In this document: positions 1 through 7,278 of the stretch, in pieces | How positions within the stretch are numbered: position 1 is the first letter of the stretch | How the letters are laid out: every line of letters starts with the position of its first letter | DNA from: Actinomycetota bacterium | GTDB taxonomy: Bacteria; Actinomycetota; Geothermincolia; Geothermincolales; RBG-13-55-18 | Assembly: GCA_015711955.1 (NCBI GenBank) | Contig: JACVJK010000009.1 | Span: 1 to 41,249 of the forward strand | Direction: 5' to 3' | Length of the DNA: 41,249 nucleotides | Made by a program: the position numbers and the translations under genes | Notes under the pieces: generated by a model | Told to the model about the DNA's origin: nothing | Databases searched by the model: none | The model's input: the letters and a program-made list of their open reading frames with translations, nothing else

Positions 1-525
1 GTCCCCCCGCAGGACGAACCCATCGCTTTCGGGGCGCGCCACGACCTGGAAGGCCTTTCCGCGCCAGGTGGGAGTCACGTCATCCTCGCCGAACACGGGA
101 AGTATGAAGGAGACCAGCACGGGCTCCTGCCCGCAGAACAGGGGGGCGAAGCGGGCCCGGGCCTCCTCGACCGCGCGCCCCCGCAGGGCCAGGGTCGCCT
201 GCAGGGCCAGGCTGTGGGAGGCGAGGTAGGCCAAGCCGGTGTCAGCCCAGCCCAGCGCCTCCAGCGCCGCCGCCACCGTGTAGGCGGCCTCGGGGGAGTC
301 GTGCCCCTCACCGCCCAGGCTCTCCGGCCAGAACATGCGCTGGATGCCCAAACCCACCATGGCTTTCCCGAAGGCTGGCCGGAGGAGCTTTTCGTAGTCC
401 TCCTTGAGCTCCAGACGCTTTTCCGCCACCTCCTTTCGCAACATCTCCAGGAGGCTTTGGGCCAGAGCAAGGTCTGCGTCCTTGACGCGGCTCTTCGGAT
501 ATGGGAAGAGTTCCCAGTCCTTCAT
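1..525 (-). CDS. acyl-CoA dehydrogenase, N-terminal part (cut by window edge)
   Basis: Reading the minus strand from an ATG at 525-523 gives 175 uninterrupted codons to the window edge; the 3' part lies outside. The visible protein begins MKDWELFPYPKSRVKDADLA, has a long N-terminal helix region, and then the IQRMFWPESLGGEG stretch (about residues 62-75). This stretch matches the N-terminal helical domain of acyl-CoA dehydrogenases and parallels GLQRMIFPEDLGGWG in the neighbouring gene. These flavoproteins oxidise acyl-CoA thioesters to enoyl-CoA and pass electrons to electron-transfer flavoprotein. A GGAGGGTGAG ribosome binding site lies directly before the ATG. The gene is the second of a tandem pair with the dehydrogenase at 751-2019, 225 bases apart on the same strand, so the products may form a heteromeric enzyme. 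The flavin-binding and catalytic parts are not visible, so substrate and activity cannot be judged. Confidence 0.85.
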   Translation of the reverse strand, partial: MKDWELFPYPKSRVKDADLALAQSLLEMLRKEVAEKRLELKEDYEKLLRPAFGKAMVGLGIQRMFWPESLGGEGHDSPEAAYTVAAALEALGWADTGLAYLASHSLALQATLALRGRAVEEARARFAPLFCGQEPVLVSFILPVFGEDDVTPTWRGKAFQVVARPESDGFVLRGD

Positions 526-639
526 CTCACCCTCCCTGACGGATCCTCACCTTCTTTCGGTCCCCAGCGAGGGATCGCCCGGAACCGACTTCCTCACCGC
601 CCCTCCCGCCCGGACGTTTCCATCCATATATTTCCATCC

Positions 640-670
640 CTCCTGCGGGCCTGTGTCGTAGGCCCGGAGC
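640..670. other. small hairpin between the two dehydrogenase genes
   Basis: CGGGCC and GGCCCG arms around position 645-665 can pair around a 9-base loop. The hairpin lies in the 225-base spacer between the two minus-strand dehydrogenase genes and has no T-run behind it, so it may be an intercistronic processing or pausing site rather than a terminator. Confidence 0.25.
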
Positions 671-750
671 CTTTCCGTCAACTCCCTCCCGCGGAGTCCG
701 TCTTCTCTTCGAGATCGAGCCTCGAGGGCGAGAGGGGTCGCGCGGGGCCC

Positions 751-2019
751 TCACAAGGTGGCGCACTCGTAGAACCAGCGCGCCGTCTCCATCTGGCAGA
801 GCTGCTTGGAGCCCTCCACCAGCTGCAGTATCTTCACGTCCCGCCAGTGCTTCTCCACGTCCCACTCCCGGTCGGGTCCGAAACACTCCATTAGGTTCAT
901 CACTTTCCCGGTGACCTCGATGAAACGGTCCATGGCCAGGTAGCGCTGGGCCCTCATCTTGGCCACCAGCCCCGGGTCCCAGAGGGGCCCGTACAGGTCG
1001 TGGCGGTCGCACATCCTGGCGCACTGGTATCCCACCATCCTTATGGCCTCGATGTTGGCGGCGAAGTCGGCCAGCACCCCGGCCACGGCGTCGTTCTCCT
1101 TGAGGGGCAGGCCCCGGTATCTCTTGCGGCTCGCGAACTCGTAGACCCGCTCGTAGATGTTCATCATGGCCCCGGAGATCCAGGCGATCACCCCCATGTT
1201 CCCCGTGGACATGACCTCGCCGAAGTACTTGGCGTCGTCGCCGGGGCCGCAGGCCCGGTACCAGGACGGCACCCGCACGTCCTCGAACCAGACGTCCGAG
1301 TTCCTGTCGGCGGCCATGCCCGCCTTGTCGTAGGGCGGTCCCTGGGTTACCCCCGGGGTGTCGGAGGGCACGTATATGACCGCGATGTCCCGGGGATCCT
1401 CAGAGCCAGGGTTGGTGGTGCATACCACGGCCATGAGCTTGGCCAGCCCGCCGGTGTTGGAGGGCCACAGCTTATGGCCGTTTATCACCCACTCGTCGCC
1501 GTCCAGCACGGCGGTGGTCCTTATGGTGCTGCCCTTCACGATCTCTATGTTCTCGATGTCCGACCCACCTTGGGGCTCGGTCATCACCAGGGCGGAGAAG
1601 ACGGGCTCGGTGCTCTGGCAGAACATGGGAGCGAACTCCTCCAGCAGGCGGCGGTTCTCGTGGGGTTCCAGGGCTATGAACAGCAGGGGCCAGAAGGACG
1701 CGCCGAAGGCCAGGGCCATCCCCGTGTCGGCCCGGGCTATCTCCTCGAACATGCGGAAGGCGGCGGTGCACATGTAGCCGGACCTCCCCATCCCCCAGCC
1801 CCCCAGGTCCTCGGGGAAGATCATTCGCTGAAGCCCGTACTCCCCCAGAAGTTTCTTGAGGGGAGGATGGATGAGGCGGTGGTCAAGGTAGTCCTCGTCG
1901 TACTGACGGCGGTAGGGCATGACCTCCCTCTCCGCCCACTCCCGGAAAATGGAGGTGAGAAGGTCGTCCATGGGAGTGGCGTATTCCAGAGGACGGGTGA
2001 AGACGTCGATGCTCCTCAT
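751..2019 (-). CDS. acyl-CoA dehydrogenase
   Basis: A complete 422-residue acyl-CoA dehydrogenase, a length usual for the family. Three family regions are visible. The N-terminal helical domain contains IFPEDLGGWG (about residues 88-97). The middle beta domain contains VMTEPQGGSD, the flavin/substrate-binding signature. The C-terminal helical domain contains LVEGSKQ, where Glu402 sits at the position of the catalytic base of medium-chain-type enzymes. It should therefore be a catalytically competent flavoenzyme oxidising an acyl-CoA to the enoyl-CoA with electron-transfer flavoprotein as acceptor; chain length or aromatic substrate cannot be read from sequence. It starts at the ATG at 2019-2017 after a GGAGG-type site. 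Transcription probably begins at the consensus promoter at 2198-2170 and continues into the second dehydrogenase at 525-1. Such pairs occur in fatty-acid or aromatic-acid degradation clusters, but no other pathway gene is in view. Confidence 0.93.
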   Translation of the reverse strand: MRSIDVFTRPLEYATPMDDLLTSIFREWAEREVMPYRRQYDEDYLDHRLIHPPLKKLLGEYGLQRMIFPEDLGGWGMGRSGYMCTAAFRMFEEIARADTGMALAFGASFWPLLFIALEPHENRRLLEEFAPMFCQSTEPVFSALVMTEPQGGSDIENIEIVKGSTIRTTAVLDGDEWVINGHKLWPSNTGGLAKLMAVVCTTNPGSEDPRDIAVIYVPSDTPGVTQGPPYDKAGMAADRNSDVWFEDVRVPSWYRACGPGDDAKYFGEVMSTGNMGVIAWISGAMMNIYERVYEFASRKRYRGLPLKENDAVAGVLADFAANIEAIRMVGYQCARMCDRHDLYGPLWDPGLVAKMRAQRYLAMDRFIEVTGKVMNLMECFGPDREWDVEKHWRDVKILQLVEGSKQLCQMETARWFYECATL

Positions 2020-2169
2020 CCTTACCTCCCTCCTGGCCCGTGCCCTTGCCCCGGCCGCGCATTCTGGAAAAGATTGGAACCACGACGTCGTGACGAGATG
2101 AGCTGTTGCCGGAAAAGAAGAGCTTTTTGCGACCGGAAAGCCGACAGCCGAATCCCCCTACAGGACCGT

Positions 2170-2198
2170 ATTCTATAACCGCCTTTTTCCAGTGTCAA
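2170..2198 (-). promoter_or_regulatory. sigma-A type promoter for the acyl-CoA dehydrogenase operon
   Basis: On the minus strand TTGACA (2198-2193) is followed after exactly 17 bases by TAGAAT (2175-2170). This is a near-perfect housekeeping promoter pointing at the dehydrogenase gene that starts at 2019. Predicted initiation near 2163 leaves a leader of about 145 bases, in which no riboswitch was recognised. Confidence 0.7.
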
Positions 2199-2545
2199 AC
2201 ACCCGTTTCGAGCGGCGCTCCTTAAACGCCTTTCGCAGGATTGAGGGATCCTTTGAGGCGAGAGCCAGAGTGCTCGCAGTTCGGAGAAAAAGCGATAGGT
2301 TGGAGGAGCGAAAATTACTGACGGTAGGATCGATTGGGAAGACCGGGCTTGAGATGGATTGGATTGGTAGTATCATTAACCAAAGGGAGAGGCTGGTTTA
2401 AGCTGGAAGGTTTTTGCTGTCTCGGCGGAGAGAAGTGCTATCCAAATCGGGTTTCGTGGGGCCAAATGTCGCTCGAGATGATCATGAGGGCCTCGCTTTG
2501 GAGTAAGGCGCCAAGGGCAAAACCTCGAGGAGGAACGATTAGAAT

Positions 2546-2654
2546 GGCTCCGCGTATCCCTCTACGGGGAGATGGTTGAAGGATCCAACCGGCGGACATC
2601 CGGCGAAACCGCGTAAAGGTTCCGCTGATCCCTCTACGGGGAGATGGGGCAAGG
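2546..2654. repeat. two 37-base repeats with a 35-base spacer (possible CRISPR relic)
   Basis: Positions 2546-2582 and 2618-2654 match at 31 of 37 bases, with an identical 20-base core ATCCCTCTACGGGGAGATGG at 2556-2575 and 2628-2647. The spacer is 35 bases. The core can form a short CCC/GGG stem, and the first copy continues TTGAAGG, similar to the TTGAAAC end of many CRISPR repeats; the second copy is changed there, as terminal repeats often are. Only two copies are seen and there is no cas gene, so this could also be an unrelated duplicated regulatory element. Confidence 0.4.
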
Positions 2655-2723
2655 CGAGACCCGGTCGCCCGTGGAGGTTAGGTTCTTCTATAGAGCGGCT
2701 TGTCATTTGGGGGAGGGAGTAAG

Positions 2724-3632
2724 ATGAAGGACTCCACCAAGATGGTCTTCCGACTTCACGGGTGGAGGGTGGACCGCGCACTGCACAATTACCTCTATTT
2801 CGTCTTCTACGACACGTACGTGAAGGGGGCGCTCTACCTCACCAAGGGGGTCGTGGCCCTTCTGGGTCGATTCTCCCCCACCCGGCACGTGGCCCGGTTC
2901 ATATTCGACCGCTACCACGCCAAGGTACTCTCGCGAGGCGACCTCAGCAAGATCCTCCAGCTGGAGGAGACGGTGGACCTGGGGCCGGACACCACGGGCA
3001 GGATAATCCCATTCCGCCACGCCAACCGGATAGTCCTGAGGGAGCCCACTCACCTGGCGGTTATGGACTGCCCCTGCAAGCTGGAGCTGGACGACCCATG
3101 CCAGCCGGTGGCCTCTTGCATAGCGGTGGGGAGGCCCCTGGTGGACTTCTGGCTGGAGCACTGCGCGAGGTACCACGCGAGGCGTATAAACCGGGAGGAA
3201 GCCCTGGACATCATCGAGCGCCACCGGCGCAGCGGCCATGTCACCCAGGCCTTCTTCAAGGTGGCCACCGGGGGGAGCATGGGGGTCATCTGCAGTTGTT
3301 GCCCTCGGTGCTGCGTGAGCATGCGGGCGACGGCTCTGGTGCAGAGGATCAAGGGCGCGGAGGGCATGTCCCAGTACGCGCCCTCGGGATACAAGGTGGC
3401 CCGCGACCCGGAGAGGTGCCGGGGCTGCGGGGGCTGCGCCGAGGCATGCCACTTCGGGGCGGTGGAGGTCCGGGAAGGAAGGAGGGCATACCATCCGGAG
3501 AGATGCTTCGGTTGCGAGCTGTGCGTGGAGAGGTGCCCGGAGGGGGCCCTTTCCCTGTACCTCCCCGAGGGAGGCCTGCTTCCCCTGGATCTGGACCTGG
3601 TCCGCGAGGCCCTGGCCGGCGGTGCTCGGTGA
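2724..3632 (+). CDS. 4Fe-4S ferredoxin-domain protein with Cys-rich N-terminal region
   Basis: A 302-residue protein. The C-terminal third carries two classical 4Fe-4S motifs, CRGCGGCAEAC and CFGCELCVERC, each CxxCxxCxxxC, typical of a bacterial two-cluster ferredoxin domain. The middle has further cysteines: CPCKLELDDPC with a Cys six residues later, and CSCCPRCC. These could hold another metal centre. The protein lacks a signal peptide, so it is likely a cytoplasmic or membrane-associated electron carrier or a subunit of an oxidoreductase. The start is placed at the ATG at 2724, preceded by a GGGAGGGAG site; an in-frame upstream start at 2700 would precede that site. Its partner is not evident: the next gene is an epimerase 420 bases downstream. 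The family of the N-terminal part was not recognised. Confidence 0.85.
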   Translation: MKDSTKMVFRLHGWRVDRALHNYLYFVFYDTYVKGALYLTKGVVALLGRFSPTRHVARFIFDRYHAKVLSRGDLSKILQLEETVDLGPDTTGRIIPFRHANRIVLREPTHLAVMDCPCKLELDDPCQPVASCIAVGRPLVDFWLEHCARYHARRINREEALDIIERHRRSGHVTQAFFKVATGGSMGVICSCCPRCCVSMRATALVQRIKGAEGMSQYAPSGYKVARDPERCRGCGGCAEACHFGAVEVREGRRAYHPERCFGCELCVERCPEGALSLYLPEGGLLPLDLDLVREALAGGAR

Positions 3633-4052
3633 ACGGTCCGAACATGCCGAAGGACGGCAGGGTTTAGGGGATCCCGATCCCCCCACTTGATAGGAGTGAA
3701 AAACGGCTCGCCTGGAATGGACCCGGTCCACGGAGCCCCCCGCTGGCGTCGTCAGCCCCGGCGGGGGTTGACCTAAGGATGGAAGTCAGGGCCTTTCGGG
3801 ATACGGTCCTCTCGAGGAGCGGATGGAGGTGATGCCGATCCCTGAAATATCGTGGTGCGCTAGGTGCGTGAATCGCCGTGGGAGCCACAGCGTGGCAGGA
3901 TGGGTGCCGCCGCGTGGTGGCCGCGGCTTCCCGAGGAAACCCCTTGTTGGATGCGAGGGGAGTCGTCGTCGGTGGGCTCGCGGGTCGCCCCAAGTAACCG
4001 CGGGGCTCCAAGGGTGCAAGATGGCAAGCTCAACAGCGAGGGAGGGAGTGAC
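3633..4052. other. 420-base gap with two GC-rich hairpins
   Basis: The gap contains a hairpin with arms GGGGATC and GATCCCC (3667-3682), which may end transcription of the ferredoxin-like gene. A second hairpin has arms CCCCCGC (3737-3743) and GCGGGGG (3761-3767). Neither has a T-run. A 77-codon open frame at 3823-4056 overlaps the epimerase ATG by four bases, but its Arg/Gly/Trp-rich content and codon use do not look like a gene. Confidence 0.45.
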
Positions 4053-5042
4053 ATGACCAAGACCTTGGCCGTGACGGGTTGTTCGGGCTACATCGGAGGA
4101 AGGATCATGGAGCACCTGGAGGAGGTGGACTGGGTGGACAAGGTGCTGGGAATCGACGTGAAGCCCCCCGCGAATCGGTGGAAGAAGCTGGACTTCTATC
4201 CCCTGGACGTGCGCAGCTCGGAGATATCCCGCCTGTTCTCGGAGAAGAAGCCCGACGTTCTGGTGCACCTGGCCTTCATCGTCAACCCCCTGCGCGACGA
4301 GAGGGAGATGCACGACATAGACGTGAGGGGCACTGAGAACGTCCTGCGGGCGGCGGCCCAGGCGGGGGTGAACCACGTGGTCATAGCCTCCTCCAGCTCC
4401 GCCTTCGGGGCCTTCCCCGACAACCCGGAATGGCTCACGGAGGACCATCCGCCCCGCCGCATGCCCAACTACACCTACGCCAGCGACAAGTACGAGGTGG
4501 AGGTGATGGTCAAGCGGTTCATGGAGGAGAACCCGAAGACGAAGGTGGCCGTCATCCGGCCCTGCATCGTTTACGGGCCCAACGTGAACAACTACCTCTC
4601 CCGCTTCATACTGCGGCTCCCCTTCATACCCTCGGTGGACGGGCAGCTACCCCAGATGCAGTTCGTCCACGAGGAGGACGTAGCGGAGGTCTTCCTCAAG
4701 GTGATAGAAAGGGAGGCCACGGGCTACTTCCACTCCTGTGGGAGCGGCACCGTGGGGGTGGACGAGATAGCCGCCTTGGCGGGCAAGCCCCTGGTCAAGG
4801 TGCCCGCCCGCGTGGCCTACCCGGCGGTGGACCTGCTCTGGAAGGCGCGCTTCCCCCTGGTGGAGGGGCCCTCCGGGATGCTGGACTTCATACGCTACCG
4901 CTGGACCATCTCCGACCAGGCCACCCGAGAGGCCCTGGGGCTGGGCCCCAGGAGGTCCAGCCGGGAGGTGCTACAGGAGATGATCAGGACCCACAAGGAC
5001 GGGAGGAGGTTCAGGCTACCGGGAAGAGGGAGGGCGGCCTGA
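4053..5042 (+). CDS. NAD-dependent epimerase/dehydratase (extended SDR)
   Basis: A 329-residue extended short-chain dehydrogenase/reductase. The N-terminal Rossmann fold begins TLAVTGCSGYIG (residues 4-15), the GxxGxxG nucleotide-binding signature. The catalytic set is visible as a Ser run at about 113-116 and YASDK with Tyr142 and Lys146. Members convert nucleotide sugars, steroids or similar alcohol/ketone substrates using NAD(P); the substrate here cannot be named. The ATG at 4053 is chosen because GGAGGGAG lies just upstream; the open frame extends to 3864, but the added part has no domain and crosses the hairpin-rich gap. The gene stands alone between gaps of 420 and 400 bases. Since the flanking region is not glycan-related, a lipid or steroid-type substrate is as likely as a sugar. 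Confidence 0.88.
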   Translation: MTKTLAVTGCSGYIGGRIMEHLEEVDWVDKVLGIDVKPPANRWKKLDFYPLDVRSSEISRLFSEKKPDVLVHLAFIVNPLRDEREMHDIDVRGTENVLRAAAQAGVNHVVIASSSSAFGAFPDNPEWLTEDHPPRRMPNYTYASDKYEVEVMVKRFMEENPKTKVAVIRPCIVYGPNVNNYLSRFILRLPFIPSVDGQLPQMQFVHEEDVAEVFLKVIEREATGYFHSCGSGTVGVDEIAALAGKPLVKVPARVAYPAVDLLWKARFPLVEGPSGMLDFIRYRWTISDQATREALGLGPRRSSREVLQEMIRTHKDGRRFRLPGRGRAA

Positions 5043-5447
5043 GCCGCAGAGAACGCCTGGGACAAGGGCCGGGAATGGAGAACCGATCATCTTCTCCGCG
5101 CGAGCGTTCCGGCGCCAGCGCGTCCTTTTGGGGCGGCCTGGTCGAAAGCGAGATTACGCCGGCGGCAGGGGGTGATTGAAGCGACCAGGTGAGGCGTGCC
5201 TAACCAATCAAAACCCGAACCGGTCTTTTGTGTTTTGGGGATGTCTTTTTGGGAGGTATTAGCTCGCCAGGCGGGGCGCCTACGGGGCCATACCGAGCGC
5301 GACCTCTCTGGGATATTTTCCCAGCAAGCTGCTCGCGAGGTAACCACCCTATTTCAAGCCCTGAGGATGAAGAGCGGGATCTTGGCCCCACGGCCTCCTT
5401 CGTGTATCGCGATCGGGTGGCCTCCTTGAGATCTTGAGGGCTTTGAC
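5043..5447. other. 405-base convergent gap with a multi-hairpin element
   Basis: This lies between the plus-strand epimerase and the minus-strand small protein. No gene was found. Positions 5255-5341 can fold into several stems: GGTAT/ATACC (5255-5259 with 5290-5294) enclosing AGGCG/CGCCT (5269-5273 with 5277-5281), then ACCTC/GAGGT (5302-5306 with 5337-5341) enclosing CTGGGA/TCCCAG (5308-5313 with 5319-5324). This may be a bidirectional terminator or a structured RNA. Confidence 0.4.
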
Positions 5448-5645
5448 TCACTCCTGGCCGCAGCCTTCTCCTGCACCTTGGCTCCTGATCAAGGGCACGA
5501 GCACGAAGACACCGAAGACCAGGGTGAGGGCAGCGTACAGCTTGGGGTCCTTCCCCTTCTTCTGGGCCACGCGGTAGGCGACGGCCGCCTCTATGGGGTG
5601 GACCAAGGCCAGGAACTTGACGGTCTTCTTGAGGAGATCCTTCAT
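5448..5645 (-). CDS. small single-pass membrane protein, unknown function
   Basis: A 65-residue protein starting at the ATG at 5645-5643, with GGAGGGAAG directly upstream. A basic amphipathic N-terminus (MKDLLKKTVKFLALVHPIEA) is followed by YRVAQKKGKDPK and one membrane segment at roughly residues 36-51 (ALTLVFGVFVLVPLI), then a short polar tail with one Cys. Family not recognised. It is transcribed divergently from the MoxR operon, and a perfect 20-base palindrome lies between the two starts, so the two units may share one regulator. The good start site and the shared control region support a real gene despite the small size. Confidence 0.65.
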   Translation of the reverse strand: MKDLLKKTVKFLALVHPIEAAVAYRVAQKKGKDPKLYAALTLVFGVFVLVPLIRSQGAGEGCGQE

Positions 5646-5687
5646 CTTCCCTCCTTCGTCCGGGAACCGACACGGTGTCAATGCCCC

Positions 5688-5707
5688 CTTAACCCCCTGG
5701 GGTTAAG
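5688..5707. promoter_or_regulatory. 20-base palindromic operator candidate
   Basis: CTTAACCCC and GGGGTTAAG are perfect 9-base arms separated by CT. The palindrome sits between two divergent genes. It lies just downstream of the extended -10 of the minus-strand promoter (5725-5717) and immediately upstream of a TAGAAT (5709-5714) that could serve as -10 for the plus-strand MoxR operon. A dimeric repressor bound here could control both directions. Confidence 0.55.
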
Positions 5708-5716
5708 ATAGAATCA

Positions 5717-5725
5717 ATTATAGCA
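5717..5725 (-). promoter_or_regulatory. extended -10 promoter element for the small membrane protein
   Basis: The minus strand reads TGCTATAAT, a consensus extended -10 element, about 70 bases upstream of the ATG at 5645. No good -35 is seen, as is common with extended -10 promoters. The predicted start of transcription falls inside or next to the palindrome at 5688-5707. Confidence 0.5.
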
Positions 5726-5770
5726 GGAGCAGGAAGCGGAGGAACCAAGCGGACTTGACGGAGGAAGGGG

Positions 5771-7255
5771 ATGCCCCAAGAGAGAAACCACTTGGAGCTG
5801 CGCAGGATCTACCGGGCCATAGAGGAATCCGGCCTGTACATAAACCTCAACCACGACGTGCGTTTCCGCGAGCAGAGGGAGATCCCCCTCAACCTCAACG
5901 AGACCGAGTCGGTGGTGCTGGCCGAGGAGTCGTACAACTCCCCGCTGCTCTTCGCCCTGCTGACCTCGGTGATGCGCAACGGCACCATGATACTCTTCGG
6001 CTCTCCCGGATCGGGCAAGACCACATCCGCCGAGTTCGTGGGAGCCCTGGTCTACGGGAGGATCCTGGAGGAGACCTTCGGCGACGGTGCCGGGCCCTTC
6101 CGGGTGATGGAGGCCATCCACGAGGCCACCATCCACGGCCACCAGGAGCTCACCGAGGAGAAGATGCTGGGCAGGCCGCACCTGGGAAGGCTCATGCGGG
6201 ACGGGGAGGAGGTGGTGGTGCCCCGCAAGTTCGTCTTGAGCCCTTTCCGCATGGTGGACGAGGTCAACCGCCTCACCCCCGGCAGGACCAACAACCTACT
6301 GGAGCTGATGGACCGGGGTTTCACCGTCTACGGCGACACCAAGATCTACGCCGCGGAAGGGGTGACCTTCCTCACCGCCAACTTCAGAGACATAGCCTCC
6401 TCCGACCTCACCCCGCCTTTCCTGGACCGGATTGACGTGGGGGTCTTCTCCCCTACCCTGAACCCCTACTTCCTGGAGATGGCGGGGGGAGGGGAGGACA
6501 GGAAGCTGGCGGGTGACGAGGAGGCCTTGGTGGCCAGGATCAGGAAGGAGATAGGGGTGGAGTTCACCCGCGAGGACCTCGCGGAGATCCGGGCGGAGAT
6601 CGCCGCGGTGGAGATGGAGCCGGAGGCCCGCTACATCCTCTACAACTTCATCTCCGAGGTCAACGGGTGCGCCATGGCCTCCCCCGAGCTGGAGAGGAAG
6701 AGCAAGGGGTTCGCCTGGTTCGTGAGGCCGCCGGTGCTGTGTGCCCAAGCGGACGACGGAGGGCCGGGTTCGGGCCACCTTGGAGGCTGCCATTACCACA
6801 ACACGGAGAACATCTGCTACCGCACAGAGAACGAGGTGAGCGTCCGTTCGGCCCGCACCATTGAGAGATACGCGAAGGCGGTGGCCTGGTTCCGGGGAAA
6901 GCAGAGAGCGGGGGTGGAGGACCTGGAGGCGGTGGTCCCCTACGTGCTCTGGTTCAAGTTGGTCCCCACCGACCGGGCTTGGGCGGAAAGGCCGGAATTC
7001 ATGAACGACCGCATCGCGATGGTAAGGGAGATGTTCGAGGTATCCAAGAACCACTATCTCAAGAGCAGGAGGATGATCAGGACCCTGGACGCGGTGCTTG
7101 ACCTATACGAGCGGGCGATGAAGGGCCAGCCAATGGAGCCGGAGCTGGTATTGGAGGCGCTCAGTTCCCTCAGAAAATACGACTCGCCAGCCAAGTATCC
7201 CATAGCAACCATGCTGAGGCAGGTCTATCGGGAACTTGTGGGCAAAGGTGTTTGA
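5771..7255 (+). CDS. MoxR-type AAA+ ATPase with Cys/His insert
   Basis: A 494-residue AAA+ ATPase. Walker A is GSPGSGKT (77-84), Walker B lies around MVDEVNRL (161-168), and the ATIHGHQELTEEKMLGRP stretch (about 119-136) with PPFLDRIDV (215-223) is typical of the MoxR group. MoxR ATPases act as chaperones that remodel or load partner proteins, usually together with a VWA-domain protein; the VWA partner is the next gene. Between the ATPase core and the C-terminal helical lid there is a Cys/His-rich stretch (Cys300, Cys324, Cys340, His341, His343, Cys349) that could bind zinc or an iron-sulfur centre; similar inserts occur in archaeal relatives as far as I recall. The ATG at 5771 follows GAGGAAGG. 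The next gene begins 24 bases after the stop, which indicates an operon. Confidence 0.9.
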   Translation: MPQERNHLELRRIYRAIEESGLYINLNHDVRFREQREIPLNLNETESVVLAEESYNSPLLFALLTSVMRNGTMILFGSPGSGKTTSAEFVGALVYGRILEETFGDGAGPFRVMEAIHEATIHGHQELTEEKMLGRPHLGRLMRDGEEVVVPRKFVLSPFRMVDEVNRLTPGRTNNLLELMDRGFTVYGDTKIYAAEGVTFLTANFRDIASSDLTPPFLDRIDVGVFSPTLNPYFLEMAGGGEDRKLAGDEEALVARIRKEIGVEFTREDLAEIRAEIAAVEMEPEARYILYNFISEVNGCAMASPELERKSKGFAWFVRPPVLCAQADDGGPGSGHLGGCHYHNTENICYRTENEVSVRSARTIERYAKAVAWFRGKQRAGVEDLEAVVPYVLWFKLVPTDRAWAERPEFMNDRIAMVREMFEVSKNHYLKSRRMIRTLDAVLDLYERAMKGQPMEPELVLEALSSLRKYDSPAKYPIATMLRQVYRELVGKGV

Positions 7256-7278
7256 CTCCTCCAGGAGGGTGACCCGAT

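Larger units (their letters stand above)
2020..2723. other. 704-base gap between divergent genes
   Basis: No coding region is convincing here; the short open frames lack ribosome binding sites and family resemblance. The gap holds the minus-strand promoter at 2170-2198, the degenerate repeat pair at 2546-2654, and the ribosome binding site of the following ferredoxin-like gene at 2710-2719. The stretch 2200-2540 is less GC-rich than the flanking genes and no feature was recognised in it. Confidence 0.6.

Noticed and set aside
751-2178. Long open frames on the plus strand opposite the acyl-CoA dehydrogenase, and similar ones opposite other genes
   Set aside because: They follow from the high GC content; products are His/Gly/Pro-rich without motifs, and the real genes on the other strand are clear.
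3940-4052. T-box-like leader before the epimerase (AACCGCGGGGCTCC stretch)
   Set aside because: The TGGN antiterminator bulge and the terminator are missing and the gene is not an amino-acid gene.
3823-4056. 77-codon open frame ending in an ATGA overlap with the epimerase start
   Set aside because: Arg/Gly/Trp-rich product, poor third-base GC compared with neighbours, and no recognisable fold; the overlap is probably chance.
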